Below are positions 15,316 through 23,879 of a stretch of 64,000 nt of DNA, one piece after another (positions within the stretch are counted from its first letter, which is position 1; each line of letters opens with the position of its first letter). The position numbers and the translations under genes were made by a program. Origin of the DNA: Paenibacillus soyae. GTDB taxonomy: Bacteria > Bacillota > Bacilli > Paenibacillales > Paenibacillaceae. The stretch spans positions 1 to 64,000 of the forward strand of contig NZ_JANIPJ010000009.1 in assembly GCF_024623455.1 (NCBI RefSeq), in the 5' to 3' direction. The notes under the pieces were generated by a model that was not told where the DNA came from, searched no databases, and saw only the letters and a program-made list of their open reading frames with translations.

Positions 15316-18300
15316 TATTCGCTTACCGTAATCGCGGCGGAAGGGAGGGATACTCCGACGCTGTTCTCTGCCGTAACCTGGTAGCTGCCGTTGGACAGCG
15401 GGGCCATATGCTCGAAGCTCGTTTGCGTTGTAGAAGCGAGCTTTACATAGCTGCCGTCGTTATTCGCGCTGTAGTACACATGATAAGTGGTGACTTGATC
15501 GGACACGGGATTCGCTGCCCAGCTTAGAATGATGCTAAGCGCGGATCTCTGTGCCTGAAGACCGCTTGGAGCGGCAGGCGGAGCCGACGCTTCGGCGTTT
15601 TGTTCGCCGCCGTTGCCGTCCGTGCCGCCGTTGCCTTCGCCAGGCAGGCCCGTGTTCGGCAATTCCGGAATAACTGGCGGAAGACCGAGCGACACGAGTG
15701 TGCCCTGCGGCGATTCTTTGCCTACGACGTCTACCGCCGCCACGTAGTATGCTGCGGATTCGTTCGCAGCGGTCTGGAAGCTGAACGTAGTGCCTTCCCC
15801 GAAATGAATCGATTCGCCGAACTTGGCGAATGGCCCGCCACCGACAGAACGGTATAAGCGATAGCCGACGATATCGGGCGACTTGCTGTCCGTGAAAGTG
15901 ATCGTCGCGCTGCCGTTCGAGCCCGTAGTGAGCTTGACATCATTCGGCGGCGCAGGCAATGCACCGTCGTCCGTTCGAGGATCCGTCTTGGAAGGCGCGT
16001 CGTTCTTGGCGTCAGCCGGCACGTACACCTCGAGCGGTCTGCGGTTTTTTGCGGGCAGCTTCGACTGTGCCGCTTTGATTTCGTCCATTAATACGTCTAG
16101 CGGCTTCTTCCGCTTGATTACGACCTTCTCCTTCAGCATATCTTCGGGAGTCGCTTCGTTAGGCACGTAGTTAATGCCCTCGTACGTAATGTATTTCATA
16201 TTGACCAGTGCATCGTCCGGCTTTTTCGGTAAAAATTGTTTATTGAAATAGTCCGTGACCAGCATGCCTGCCGACTTGGTCAATTGCGTCGGCACTAGAC
16301 CGCTTGCGCTGGAGACGGTCGCTTTCACGATGCCATCCGGCTTCGCGAACGCATCCGTCACGAACAGCTCCGGTTTCTCTTCGGTCAGCTTGTTCATGAT
16401 CAGCGTCCATATGGAGCGCGCGCGCGTGCGTCCGTTATTGGACAACGAGTTGATCTGCTCCTCGTAGCCGGCCCATACGCCAAGCGTGACGTCAGGCGTA
16501 AAGCCCATAAACCATACGTCGCCGTAGCTTTGCGTCGAACCCGTCTTCCCGGCGACCGGGATTTTGCCGTATTGTTTGAACTGCTGCGCAACCGAATGAC
16601 CGGAGCCGGCGCGGTCCGAGATGACCGTTCTCAGCATATCCGTCATGAGGAACGCGGTTTGCTCGGAGAATACGCGCTTCGGCTGTTCTTGATGCTCATA
16701 GATGATTTTCCCGTTCGCGTCCGTAATTTTCTCGATCATGTAGGCATCCTGCAGAACTCCTTGGTTCGGGATCGAACCATACGCGTTCGTCATCTCTTCG
16801 ACGGATACGCCGAGACTTAAACCGCCGATTACGCCTGTCTGCGCATACGCGTCCTCGGGCTGCAAAGTGGTGATGCCCAAGCTTCTAACGAACTCCCATG
16901 ATTTCTCGATCGTAACCTCTTCGTTGAAAATCTTGAGCGCAGGGAGGTTCAAGGAGCGGTTAAGCGCTTCCCGGGCGGTGACGAGACCCATGAACTTGTT
17001 CGTTACGTTCATCGGGATGTGGAAGCCCTTCTGGCCGTCCTTCATGACGATCGGCGCGTCGTCCACGATGCTGGCCGGCTGAATGATGCCTGCTTCGATG
17101 GCTGGCAAATAGGCGGCGAGCGTCTTCATCGTCGAGCCGGGCTGACGGATCATCTGCGTCGCGAAGTTCATCTGCTCCTCATAGAAGTCGCGTCCTTCAA
17201 GCATGCCGATAATCGCGCCGGTCTTGTGGTCGAGCATGATGCCGGCGATTTGCTCGAGGCCCTTCTCTTCGCTGTACGGCGTGAAGTTTTCTTCGTTGCT
17301 CGCGATGTCGCGCATGATCGAATAAACTTCCTTGTCGATCGTCGTATAGACGTGATAGCCGCCGCGCAGGAGCTGCTCGCGGGCTTCTTCGATCAGAGCC
17401 GCGTTCTCCTTCTTGCGCAGGTCTTCTTTCGTCAAGGACGGGTCCTGCTGCATCAGCAGCACTTCCGCCGCCTGGCGCTCGGCTTCGAGCATGAGGTAAG
17501 GATAGGTCGTGTACGCCTTCTCGCTTGGCGGCGCAAGCGACGCCTTCATGTCGAACTTCAACGCCGCATCGTGTTCTTCCTGCGTAATCTTGCCCGTCTC
17601 GAGCATGCGGGCGAGCACGAGCTGCTGACGCTTCATCGCGCGTTCGAAGCCCGCTTCGTTGAACTGGCCCGAACCGTTAAACGCATTGTAGAGCGAAGGC
17701 AGCTGCGGCAAGCCTGCCAGGTAAGCCGATTGCGCGATATTCAGTTTGTTCAAATCGGTGATGCCGAAAATCCCTTTCGCGGCTGCCTTAATGCCGAATA
17801 CCTGATATCCGTTGGAGCCGTTCCCGAACGGCATCTTGTTCAGATAGGCGGCCAGTATCTCTTGCTTCGTGAGATAACGTTCCATTCGCAAGGACAGGAA
17901 AATTTCTTTGATCTTGCGGCTGTCGGTGCGGTCGAGGCTGAGGAACACGCGGCGGGCCAGCTGCTGGGTCAGCGTGCTGCCGCCCGTCTGCGTGTCCTCG
18001 TTGAACAGCTTCTGCTTCACGGCGCGGCCGAGACCGTTAATGTCGACGCCCTTGTGCTCGAAGAAATTGTTGTCCTCCGTCGCGATTAACGCGTCGATGA
18101 CGGATTGCGGAATTTCGTCGTATGTAATGACGATGCGGTCCTCGTCGGTCCGCAGCTGCCCGACGAGGGAGTCGTCGTTGAAATAAACGTAACCCGTCAT
18201 CGAATATTCGCCGACTTTGTTCTGGATGAGCGTCTGCGGCCGAACCTCTTCGTCCTTGACGAGCGCCGCGACATAGCCGGTTACCGCTCCTCCGGCCAGT

Positions 18301-18416
18301 AATCCAAAGAATATGCCGAAATAAATAATCCATTTAAACGTGATGAATGATACCAGCCCAAAAAATCGCCATTTGCTATAGGCTTTTGCCGACGACGGTT
18401 GCTTTTCTTCTTCCAT
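15315..18416 (-). CDS. class A penicillin-binding protein (PBP1A type) with two C-terminal FN3 domains
   Basis: A 1033-residue bifunctional peptidoglycan synthase: a short basic cytoplasmic tail, a membrane anchor at about residues 25-58, a GT51 glycosyltransferase domain with the catalytic Glu in ATEDNNFFEHKG (residues 112-123), and a transpeptidase domain with the active Ser428 in GSTMK and K624TGS. Beyond the usual PBP end are two fibronectin type III domains (about 821-906 and 945-1033) joined by a Gly/Asn/Pro-rich linker. It polymerises and crosslinks glycan outside the membrane; the FN3 domains probably bind wall polymers or partners. Monocistronic by context. Confidence 0.95.
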   Translation of the reverse strand: MEEEKQPSSAKAYSKWRFFGLVSFITFKWIIYFGIFFGLLAGGAVTGYVAALVKDEEVRPQTLIQNKVGEYSMTGYVYFNDDSLVGQLRTDEDRIVITYDEIPQSVIDALIATEDNNFFEHKGVDINGLGRAVKQKLFNEDTQTGGSTLTQQLARRVFLSLDRTDSRKIKEIFLSLRMERYLTKQEILAAYLNKMPFGNGSNGYQVFGIKAAAKGIFGITDLNKLNIAQSAYLAGLPQLPSLYNAFNGSGQFNEAGFERAMKRQQLVLARMLETGKITQEEHDAALKFDMKASLAPPSEKAYTTYPYLMLEAERQAAEVLLMQQDPSLTKEDLRKKENAALIEEAREQLLRGGYHVYTTIDKEVYSIMRDIASNEENFTPYSEEKGLEQIAGIMLDHKTGAIIGMLEGRDFYEEQMNFATQMIRQPGSTMKTLAAYLPAIEAGIIQPASIVDDAPIVMKDGQKGFHIPMNVTNKFMGLVTAREALNRSLNLPALKIFNEEVTIEKSWEFVRSLGITTLQPEDAYAQTGVIGGLSLGVSVEEMTNAYGSIPNQGVLQDAYMIEKITDANGKIIYEHQEQPKRVFSEQTAFLMTDMLRTVISDRAGSGHSVAQQFKQYGKIPVAGKTGSTQSYGDVWFMGFTPDVTLGVWAGYEEQINSLSNNGRTRARSIWTLIMNKLTEEKPELFVTDAFAKPDGIVKATVSSASGLVPTQLTKSAGMLVTDYFNKQFLPKKPDDALVNMKYITYEGINYVPNEATPEDMLKEKVVIKRKKPLDVLMDEIKAAQSKLPAKNRRPLEVYVPADAKNDAPSKTDPRTDDGALPAPPNDVKLTTGSNGSATITFTDSKSPDIVGYRLYRSVGGGPFAKFGESIHFGEGTTFSFQTAANESAAYYVAAVDVVGKESPQGTLVSLGLPPVIPELPNTGLPGEGNGGTDGNGGEQNAEASAPPAAPSGLQAQRSALSIILSWAANPVSDQVTTYHVYYSANNDGSYVKLASTTQTSFEHMAPLSNGSYQVTAENSVGVSLPSAAITVSE

Positions 18417-18448
18417 CCTTATAACTCCTCCTCCAAAATTGCATTATC

Positions 18449-18457
18449 ATTATAGCA
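18449..18457 (-). promoter_or_regulatory. extended -10 promoter of the class A PBP gene
   Basis: On the reverse strand TGCTATAAT is an extended -10 element about 33 bases before the PBP start; no clear -35 box. The interval 18417-18768 otherwise holds only the promoter of the next gene pair and a 62-codon TTG-started ORF (18439-18627) that I do not believe. Confidence 0.45.
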
Positions 18458-18690
18458 TAAAACCCCATTCGGTACATGAAATAAGGCGACAGGCGTCTGA
18501 CTTTGTCGACCTAGGAAGGGAATTGGCTTATCTAAACAAAAGATTCGGATCAGCGTTTTATAATAAGACGCATGAAGCTGGCGAAATGTTTTCCAGCATG
18601 CGGCGGGGATGGCGGCCTATTAAATAATCAATGAGCGCGGCCATTCATCATTTTGCAAATCCAGCTAAATGAGAAATTGTTAATTTTTCC

Positions 18691-18719
18691 AGCAACGTTT
18701 GTAAATAATTCCCGTATAA
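18691..18719 (+). promoter_or_regulatory. sigma-W-like ECF promoter of the NfeD-flotillin operon
   Basis: AGCAAC (18691-18696), exactly 16 bases, then CGTATAA (18713-18719). This fits the sigma-W pattern TGAAAC-N16-CGTA, including the AAC of the -35 and the CGTATAA -10. The orthologous B. subtilis yuaFGI operon is a known sigma-W target. Confidence 0.7.
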
Positions 18720-18768
18720 CTAGTAAGTTTGGATAACAGGATTATACGAAGGAGAAAGGAGGGGAGAC

Positions 18769-19293
18769 ATGGAGACCGTTTACCTCGCCTGCTTGATAGG
18801 CGGCGTCTTGTACGCCATTGTCAGCGTGATTTTCGGAGACTGGCTCAGTCAGGCTTTGGATGGGGCCCTCGATTTTTTGTCGGTCGATTTCCTGCAGCCC
18901 ATGACGATCGTGGGAGGCATAACGATCTTCGGCGGAGCGGGATTTCTAATGGAACGTTACAGCAGCTTTGCCGGACCCGTCATCGTACTCGGATCGGTGC
19001 TGATTGCTGTCGCGGGAGCAATTATCGTTTATTTCTTGTACGTGAAGCCGATGGAGAACAGCGAAAGCTCGATCGCCTTCTCGGTCGCGTCGCTCTCGGG
19101 CTCAATTGGCGAAGTGCTAGTCTCGATTCCGCGGAACGGCTACGGCGAGGTGCTGGTCAAGGTCGGAGCGGGGAATACGAACCAGATCGCGGCCAGCTTC
19201 GACAACGAGCCTATTCCATCCGGATCCAAGGTCGTCGTTGTCGAAGTCCGCGAAGGAGTCCTGTACGTGTCCGAGTTGAACTTAGAACTATAA
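18769..19293 (+). CDS. NfeD-like membrane protein (YuaF type)
   Basis: A 174-residue membrane protein with an N-terminal hydrophobic helix (residues 4-22), two more transmembrane segments (about 43-60 and 68-90) and a C-terminal small beta-barrel (OB-fold) domain of about 75 residues (VSIPRNGYGEVLVKVG ... KVVVVEVREGVLYV), the arrangement of short NfeD/YuaF proteins. These partner with flotillins in functional membrane microdomains. The RBS is GAAAGGAGGGG. The flotillin gene follows after 19 bases, and a sigma-W-like promoter lies upstream. Confidence 0.9.
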   Translation: METVYLACLIGGVLYAIVSVIFGDWLSQALDGALDFLSVDFLQPMTIVGGITIFGGAGFLMERYSSFAGPVIVLGSVLIAVAGAIIVYFLYVKPMENSESSIAFSVASLSGSIGEVLVSIPRNGYGEVLVKVGAGNTNQIAASFDNEPIPSGSKVVVVEVREGVLYVSELNLEL

Positions 19294-19312
19294 TGGAGAG
19301 GGGCAATTTCAC

Positions 19313-20836
19313 ATGCCAGAAGTTTTTATTGTGCCGGCAATCGTAGTCGGGGTCATCATCGTATTGGGGTTAGCGTTCTGGGCGAGGTACAAGACGGTCA
19401 GCCCGGATGAGGCGATGCTGGTAACGGGTTCGTTCCTCGGCACCCGCAATACTTCGGTCGACGAATCGGGCCGCAAGGTGAAAATCATAAGGGGCGGCGG
19501 CGCGTTCATTCTCCCGGTGTTCCAGAAAGCGGAGTTTCTGTCCCTGCTGTCCCATAAGCTGGACGTATCGACGCCGGAGGTCTACACGGAGCAAGGCGTG
19601 CCGGTCATGGCCGACGGCGTGGCGATCATCAAGATCGGCGGCGCGGTGGAGGATGTCGCCACGGCGGCGGAGCAGTTCCTCGGAAAGCCGACTGAGTCTC
19701 TAAAGGGAGAGGCGCAGGAAGTGCTCGAAGGCCATCTGCGCGCAATTCTCGGCACCATGACGGTAGAGGAAGTATACCGTAACCGGGACAAATTCGCCCA
19801 AGAGGTGCAAGGCGTCGCCGCCAAGGACCTCAAGAAAATGGGGCTCCAGATCGTCTCGTTCACGATCAAGGATCTGCGCGATAAGCACGGTTACCTGGAC
19901 GCGCTCGGCAAGCCGAGAATAGCGGCGGTGAAGCGGGATGCCGACATTGCCGAAGCGGAAGCGGTCCGCGACGCGAGAATCCAGAAGGCGCTCGCGGCCG
20001 AAGCCGGACAGAAAGCGGAGCTGCTGCGCGATACGAACATCGCGGAAGCGGAGAAGGATAAAGAAATGAAGGTTGCTTCCTTCAAACGCGATCAGGATAC
20101 GGCCAAGGCGGAAGCGGATCAGGCGTATTCGATTCAGGAAGCCCGCGCGAAGCAAAGCGTCGTCGAAGAACAGATGAAAGTCGAGCTCGTGCGCAAGGAG
20201 AGGGAAATCGACCTCGAGGCCAAAGAGATCTTGCGCCGCGAGAAGCAGTATGACGCGGAAGTGAAGAAGAAGGCGGACGCCGACCGTTACGCGGTCGAGC
20301 AAGCGGCGGAAGCGGACAAAGCGAAGCGGATTCGCGAAGCCGACGCGCTGCAATACCGGATTGAAGCGGAGGCGAAGGCCCAAGCTGCCCAGAAGCGGCT
20401 TGACGGTCTCGCGGTCGCGGAGGCCGAGCGGGCGAAAGGTACGGCCGAAGCGGAGGTTATCCGCTTGCGCGGCCTAGCGGAGGCGGAGGCGAAGGAGAAG
20501 CTGGCCGAAGCGTTCGCGAAGTTCGGAGAAGCGGCCGTACTCGATATCATCGTGAAGATGCTGCCAGAACTTGCGGGCAAAGTAGCGGAGCCGATCGGCG
20601 CCATCGACAAGCTGACCGTCGTGGACACGGGGAACGGGGAAGGAGCCGCGCGCGTAAGCAACTACGTTACCTCGCTAATGGCGACGGCTCCAGAAATGCT
20701 GAAGAGCGTCTCCGGCATCGACGTGAATAAGCTGATTCAAGGCTTAACCTCGAAGGCCATTCCTGCTTCCTCGCCAGCCATTGCCCCCGCGGTCGAAGCG
20801 AAGAGCATCGTGCCTCCGGCGAAGCCGACGGAATAA
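19313..20836 (+). CDS. floT: flotillin-like protein FloT (YuaG)
   Basis: A 507-residue membrane-scaffold protein. Residues 3-24 are a hydrophobic hairpin or anchor; a PHB/SPFH domain follows to about residue 190 (TVSPDEAMLVTGS, VPVMADGVAIIKIGG, TVEEVYRNRDKFAQEV); residues about 200-400 are a long Ala/Glu/Lys coiled coil with many EAEA repeats; the C-terminal region is Ala/Pro-rich. Flotillins organise membrane microdomains and lower membrane rigidity under stress. It is co-transcribed with the NfeD gene and closed by a terminator. Assignment to FloT rather than FloA rests on length, coiled coil and the YuaF partner. Confidence 0.95.
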   Translation: MPEVFIVPAIVVGVIIVLGLAFWARYKTVSPDEAMLVTGSFLGTRNTSVDESGRKVKIIRGGGAFILPVFQKAEFLSLLSHKLDVSTPEVYTEQGVPVMADGVAIIKIGGAVEDVATAAEQFLGKPTESLKGEAQEVLEGHLRAILGTMTVEEVYRNRDKFAQEVQGVAAKDLKKMGLQIVSFTIKDLRDKHGYLDALGKPRIAAVKRDADIAEAEAVRDARIQKALAAEAGQKAELLRDTNIAEAEKDKEMKVASFKRDQDTAKAEADQAYSIQEARAKQSVVEEQMKVELVRKEREIDLEAKEILRREKQYDAEVKKKADADRYAVEQAAEADKAKRIREADALQYRIEAEAKAQAAQKRLDGLAVAEAERAKGTAEAEVIRLRGLAEAEAKEKLAEAFAKFGEAAVLDIIVKMLPELAGKVAEPIGAIDKLTVVDTGNGEGAARVSNYVTSLMATAPEMLKSVSGIDVNKLIQGLTSKAIPASSPAIAPAVEAKSIVPPAKPTE

Positions 20837-20842
20837 GCAAGA

Positions 20843-20874
20843 AAAAACCTTGAACCGAACGGTTCAAGGTTTTT
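20843..20874. terminator. bidirectional terminator between floT and rpsD
   Basis: A 15-bp perfect stem (AAAAACCTTGAACCG and its complement) with a two-base centre. The A tract and the T tract at its ends let it act for both convergent genes. Confidence 0.85.
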
Positions 20875-20884
20875 ATTCTCAATA

Positions 20885-21484
20885 TTAACGGCTGTAGAAC
20901 TCGACGATTTGTTTCTCGTCGATCTCTTGGCTCAGCTCGGCGCGGTCTGGCAGGCGAACATACTTGCCTTCCATAGCTTGCTCGCTGAATTCCAGGTAGT
21001 TCGGAAGGTGATGACGGCCTTCCAGAGCTTCCTTGATGGATTTCAAACCGCGGCTGCGCTCGCGCAGGCCGATTACGTCGCCGACTGCTACCGTGTAGGA
21101 AGCGATGTCGACTTTCTTGCCGTTAACTGTAACGTGGCCGTGAGCTACCAGCTGACGAGCGCCAGCGCGGGAGTTCGCGAATGCAAGACGGTAAACGAGG
21201 TTGTCCAGGCGGCTTTCGAGAAGCGCCATGAAGTTTTCGCCCGCTTTACCTTTTTGCTTAGCCGCTTTGTCGTACAGGTTGCGGAATTGCTTCTCGTTCA
21301 TGCCGTACATGTGGCGAAGCTTTTGTTTCTCTTGCAGTTGGATGCCGTAGCCGCTCATCTTTCTGCGTTGGTTAGGGCCGTGCTGTCCCGGAGGGAAAGG
21401 GCGTTTCAAGTCTTTGCCTGTACCGCTAAGGGAGATGCCCAGACGGCGGCTTAGTTTAAATTTAGGTCCTGTATAACGTGACAT
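20885..21484 (-). CDS. rpsD: 30S ribosomal protein S4
   Basis: A 199-residue S4, a primary 16S rRNA-binding and 30S assembly protein, and a translational autoregulator in several bacteria. Blocks: [16 protein letters not shown], the GQHGP segment, [13 protein letters not shown], the S4 RNA-binding domain ([22 protein letters not shown] shortened, then [13 protein letters not shown]) and the C-terminal VEFYSR. The N-terminus lacks the zinc-binding Cys residues, so it is the zinc-free form. Monocistronic, with its own promoter and a leader of about 165 bases. Confidence 0.98.
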   Translation of the reverse strand: MSRYTGPKFKLSRRLGISLSGTGKDLKRPFPPGQHGPNQRRKMSGYGIQLQEKQKLRHMYGMNEKQFRNLYDKAAKQKGKAGENFMALLESRLDNLVYRLAFANSRAGARQLVAHGHVTVNGKKVDIASYTVAVGDVIGLRERSRGLKSIKEALEGRHHLPNYLEFSEQAMEGKYVRLPDRAELSQEIDEKQIVEFYSR

Positions 21485-21650
21485 GTGTCAATTAACTCCT
21501 TCATCAAATGTAATTTTGAGAATGGGGTTGTAGTGCGCGGATGACATCCATGGATGGCTGCCCATCCCTGACAAGCACTTCAGCCGCTGGCCTGTCAGCG
21601 AATGTCGATCCTGAGGGTGACACAAAACCGTACGCCCATATTTTCAACAA
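21485..21650 (-). promoter_or_regulatory. structured rpsD leader, probable S4 autoregulatory RNA
   Basis: A leader of about 165 bases with several stems: CTGACA (21568-21573) pairs with TGTCAG (21593-21598), and GGATGG-CTGC-CCATCC (21552-21567) competes with the 12-bp palindrome CATCCATGGATG (21545-21556). B. subtilis rpsD is controlled by S4 binding to its own leader; mutually exclusive stems fit such control. Whether this folds as the Firmicutes S4 leader needs a covariance-model match. Confidence 0.5.
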
Positions 21651-21655
21651 TTAAT

Positions 21656-21683
21656 ATTATAGGAGATCTATACGAAAAGTCAA
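21656..21683 (-). promoter_or_regulatory. promoter of rpsD
   Basis: On the reverse strand TTGACT (21678-21683), a 16-base spacer and a perfect TATAAT (21656-21661). Confidence 0.8.
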
Positions 21684-21841
21684 GTTCTTAGAACAAGAGA
21701 GAGAAGAAAATGGAAGGCTCGCAAAAAGTGCCATTAGTCCTATAAAATATGGAAACGATAGTGCAAAATTCTTAAAAATAAAGTATGATGGTAAAAATGA
21801 AAGTTGTCTCCCTGCACGGATAGGAAAGGGTCAGGTGCGCA

Positions 21842-23743
21842 ATGGTTAATGAATGGAAGGTTGAACAACCCATTTGGTTTGCCAATGAAGATATTCATGA
21901 AGCGGACGAGCCATATCTTCCGAATCTTCTCGCCGAAAGTTTTTCCGCATGGAGAGACGAAGCGTCGGGCTTGGATTCATTCCAGCTGGGGCAATTTCGT
22001 ATATACGCCAAGGACGCGAGTTGCCACGGCCTAGCGGGAGGGACGAACGGCGCGGAGCCGTGTCAGGACGAAGAGGATACGATGCTTGCGGCCGTGCTGT
22101 TGGCCTTGGAGCATAGGGAAACCCGCATCAGCAGCTCGGACACGTTGGAAGCGACGGCGATCCCGATTCGCCGCCGATCGGATTCTTCCTCGTTCGCGGT
22201 GCTCCTGTTCGCCGCTCGGACCGGCACGCCGGTGGGCCGGAACGAGCTGGAAGCCGTGGCGCTTCATTTCCGAAGCTGCTTCTACCGCTTCTTCGAGCAC
22301 TTATATGTGAAGGATCTGCTTCAGCAGCAAGAGCGCACGGACCGGGAAGCGAACCGGCGGGATGCTTTATTCCTGGCGGCCAAGCGGCTGTATGACCAGA
22401 CGGACGTCACGTCGGTGCTGTCGGAGATGCTGCACAGCCTGGAGACGCTGTACCCGAATTCCATCGTTCATCTCTATTTGTCACAAGATTATGTCGACGG
22501 CGATCCTCGAATCAAGCCGCTCATGTTCAAGAATACGGCCCACGACATCGTGGCCCAGGCTTTCTTGGCCGGCAAGCCGGCGACGGAGTACGAGCGCGAC
22601 GGGACCATGCGTCTCGCGGTGCCCATGACGGGGAAGCAGGCGGCTTACGGCGTGCTCTGCATCACGGTCGGGCAGGGCAAATGGGATGATTCGGACTTGC
22701 CCGCCGTCATGCTCGTGGCCGATACGGCAGGCACCGCATTCGAGAACGCGAAGCTCTACGAGCAGTCCAATTTGCTAATTAATGAATTGCGGCTGATCAA
22801 CGAGATGACCAAACGGCTCAATCAGTCGTTGAGGCTGAAGGAGATTTTCCAGTTCGCAACCAACGAGCTGCTTTCCATTTTCGATGCCGATTACTGCTGC
22901 GTCCTTCAGCTGGATAAACCAACGAACCAATTCATCGTCAAGTCGAGCAACGTGCCGGCCATGGCAAGCGAGCAATTTTCGCCGGAATACGGCTTCTGCG
23001 GTATCATTTACCGAACGAAGGAACCGCTTATCATCTCGGATTATTGGAATACGAGGGTCGTCACATCGAAGCTGATGGACAATACCGGGTCCCGCTCTCT
23101 GATCGCCGCTCCGATATTCGTGGACGGCGAGGTCGTCGGCGTCATTCTCGTCACCCATAAGATACCGAACTTTTTCTCTTATGATAATTATAAGCTTCTG
23201 CAAGTTATGAGCACTCATATCGGTCTTGCCGTCACGAACGCTTCTCTTCATGCCGAGGTTCGCCGTATGGTCATCACGGACAACTTAACCGGACTGCATG
23301 CGCGGCATTATTTGAACGAACAGATACAGAGCAGGCAGCGCAAGGATCCATTCGGTTCGCTTATTTTGGTCGACATCGATTACTTCAAAAAAATTAACGA
23401 CACCTACGGCCATCAGGTCGGTGACCGGATTCTGATCCAAGTGAGCCAAATTATATCCGGGGCGATCCGGCAGGGAGATATTGCCGCAAGATGGGGCGGC
23501 GAAGAACTGGCGATCTATTTGCCCGGCATTCGCACAGAGCAAGCGCTGCGTATCGCGGAGCGCATCCGCAAGCAAGTGGCCGACGAGACCAATCCAACCG
23601 TAACCGTCTCTTGCGGCGTATCGGAGTGGACGTTCGACAATGAGAGGATCAGCGTCGAATCGTTATTTTACCGGGCGGACATGGCCTTGTACGAAGCGAA
23701 GCACAAAGGAAGAAACCGAATTATCGTGGGAGAGATTTCATAA
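21842..23743 (+). CDS. GAF-GGDEF diguanylate cyclase (YtrP-like)
   Basis: A 633-residue cytosolic signalling protein. Residues about 10-160 form an N-terminal domain without clear motif; two GAF-like sensory regions follow (about 185-310 and 320-465); a GGDEF domain occupies about 480-633. The active-site motif is GGEEL (552-556), compatible with diguanylate cyclase activity making c-di-GMP from two GTP, and an RxxD inhibitory-site motif (RQGD) lies five residues upstream. No membrane helix. The ATG at 21842 has a weak AGGTG before it. It is divergent from rpsD, as ytrP is near rpsD in B. subtilis. A TATGAT at 21784-21789 is a candidate -10. Confidence 0.9.
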   Translation: MVNEWKVEQPIWFANEDIHEADEPYLPNLLAESFSAWRDEASGLDSFQLGQFRIYAKDASCHGLAGGTNGAEPCQDEEDTMLAAVLLALEHRETRISSSDTLEATAIPIRRRSDSSSFAVLLFAARTGTPVGRNELEAVALHFRSCFYRFFEHLYVKDLLQQQERTDREANRRDALFLAAKRLYDQTDVTSVLSEMLHSLETLYPNSIVHLYLSQDYVDGDPRIKPLMFKNTAHDIVAQAFLAGKPATEYERDGTMRLAVPMTGKQAAYGVLCITVGQGKWDDSDLPAVMLVADTAGTAFENAKLYEQSNLLINELRLINEMTKRLNQSLRLKEIFQFATNELLSIFDADYCCVLQLDKPTNQFIVKSSNVPAMASEQFSPEYGFCGIIYRTKEPLIISDYWNTRVVTSKLMDNTGSRSLIAAPIFVDGEVVGVILVTHKIPNFFSYDNYKLLQVMSTHIGLAVTNASLHAEVRRMVITDNLTGLHARHYLNEQIQSRQRKDPFGSLILVDIDYFKKINDTYGHQVGDRILIQVSQIISGAIRQGDIAARWGGEELAIYLPGIRTEQALRIAERIRKQVADETNPTVTVSCGVSEWTFDNERISVESLFYRADMALYEAKHKGRNRIIVGEIS

Positions 23744-23747
23744 GAGC

Positions 23748-23775
23748 AAGGCGCCTTCGCAAAGGCGCCTTTTTT
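23748..23775 (+). terminator. terminator of the GGDEF gene
   Basis: AAGGCGCC and GGCGCCTT arms around TTCGCAAA, followed by TTTTTT. Confidence 0.85.
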
Positions 23776-23879
23776 GTTTGGCCGGGAACAAGCAGCGTCT
23801 GGAATAATCGGGGAGGAGTGAGGGATGATAGAGAAAGGCATGGATACGGTCAGGAGATTTGGCAAGAGGAGGAGTGGAC

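Noticed and set aside
17019..18089. 356-codon forward ORF antisense to the PBP gene
   Set aside because: High-GC shadow of the real coding strand; composition dominated by Arg, Leu and Val, no RBS, no family.
18439..18627. 62-codon ORF between the PBP and NfeD genes
   Set aside because: Starts with TTG inside the PBP promoter region, no RBS, no recognisable protein character.
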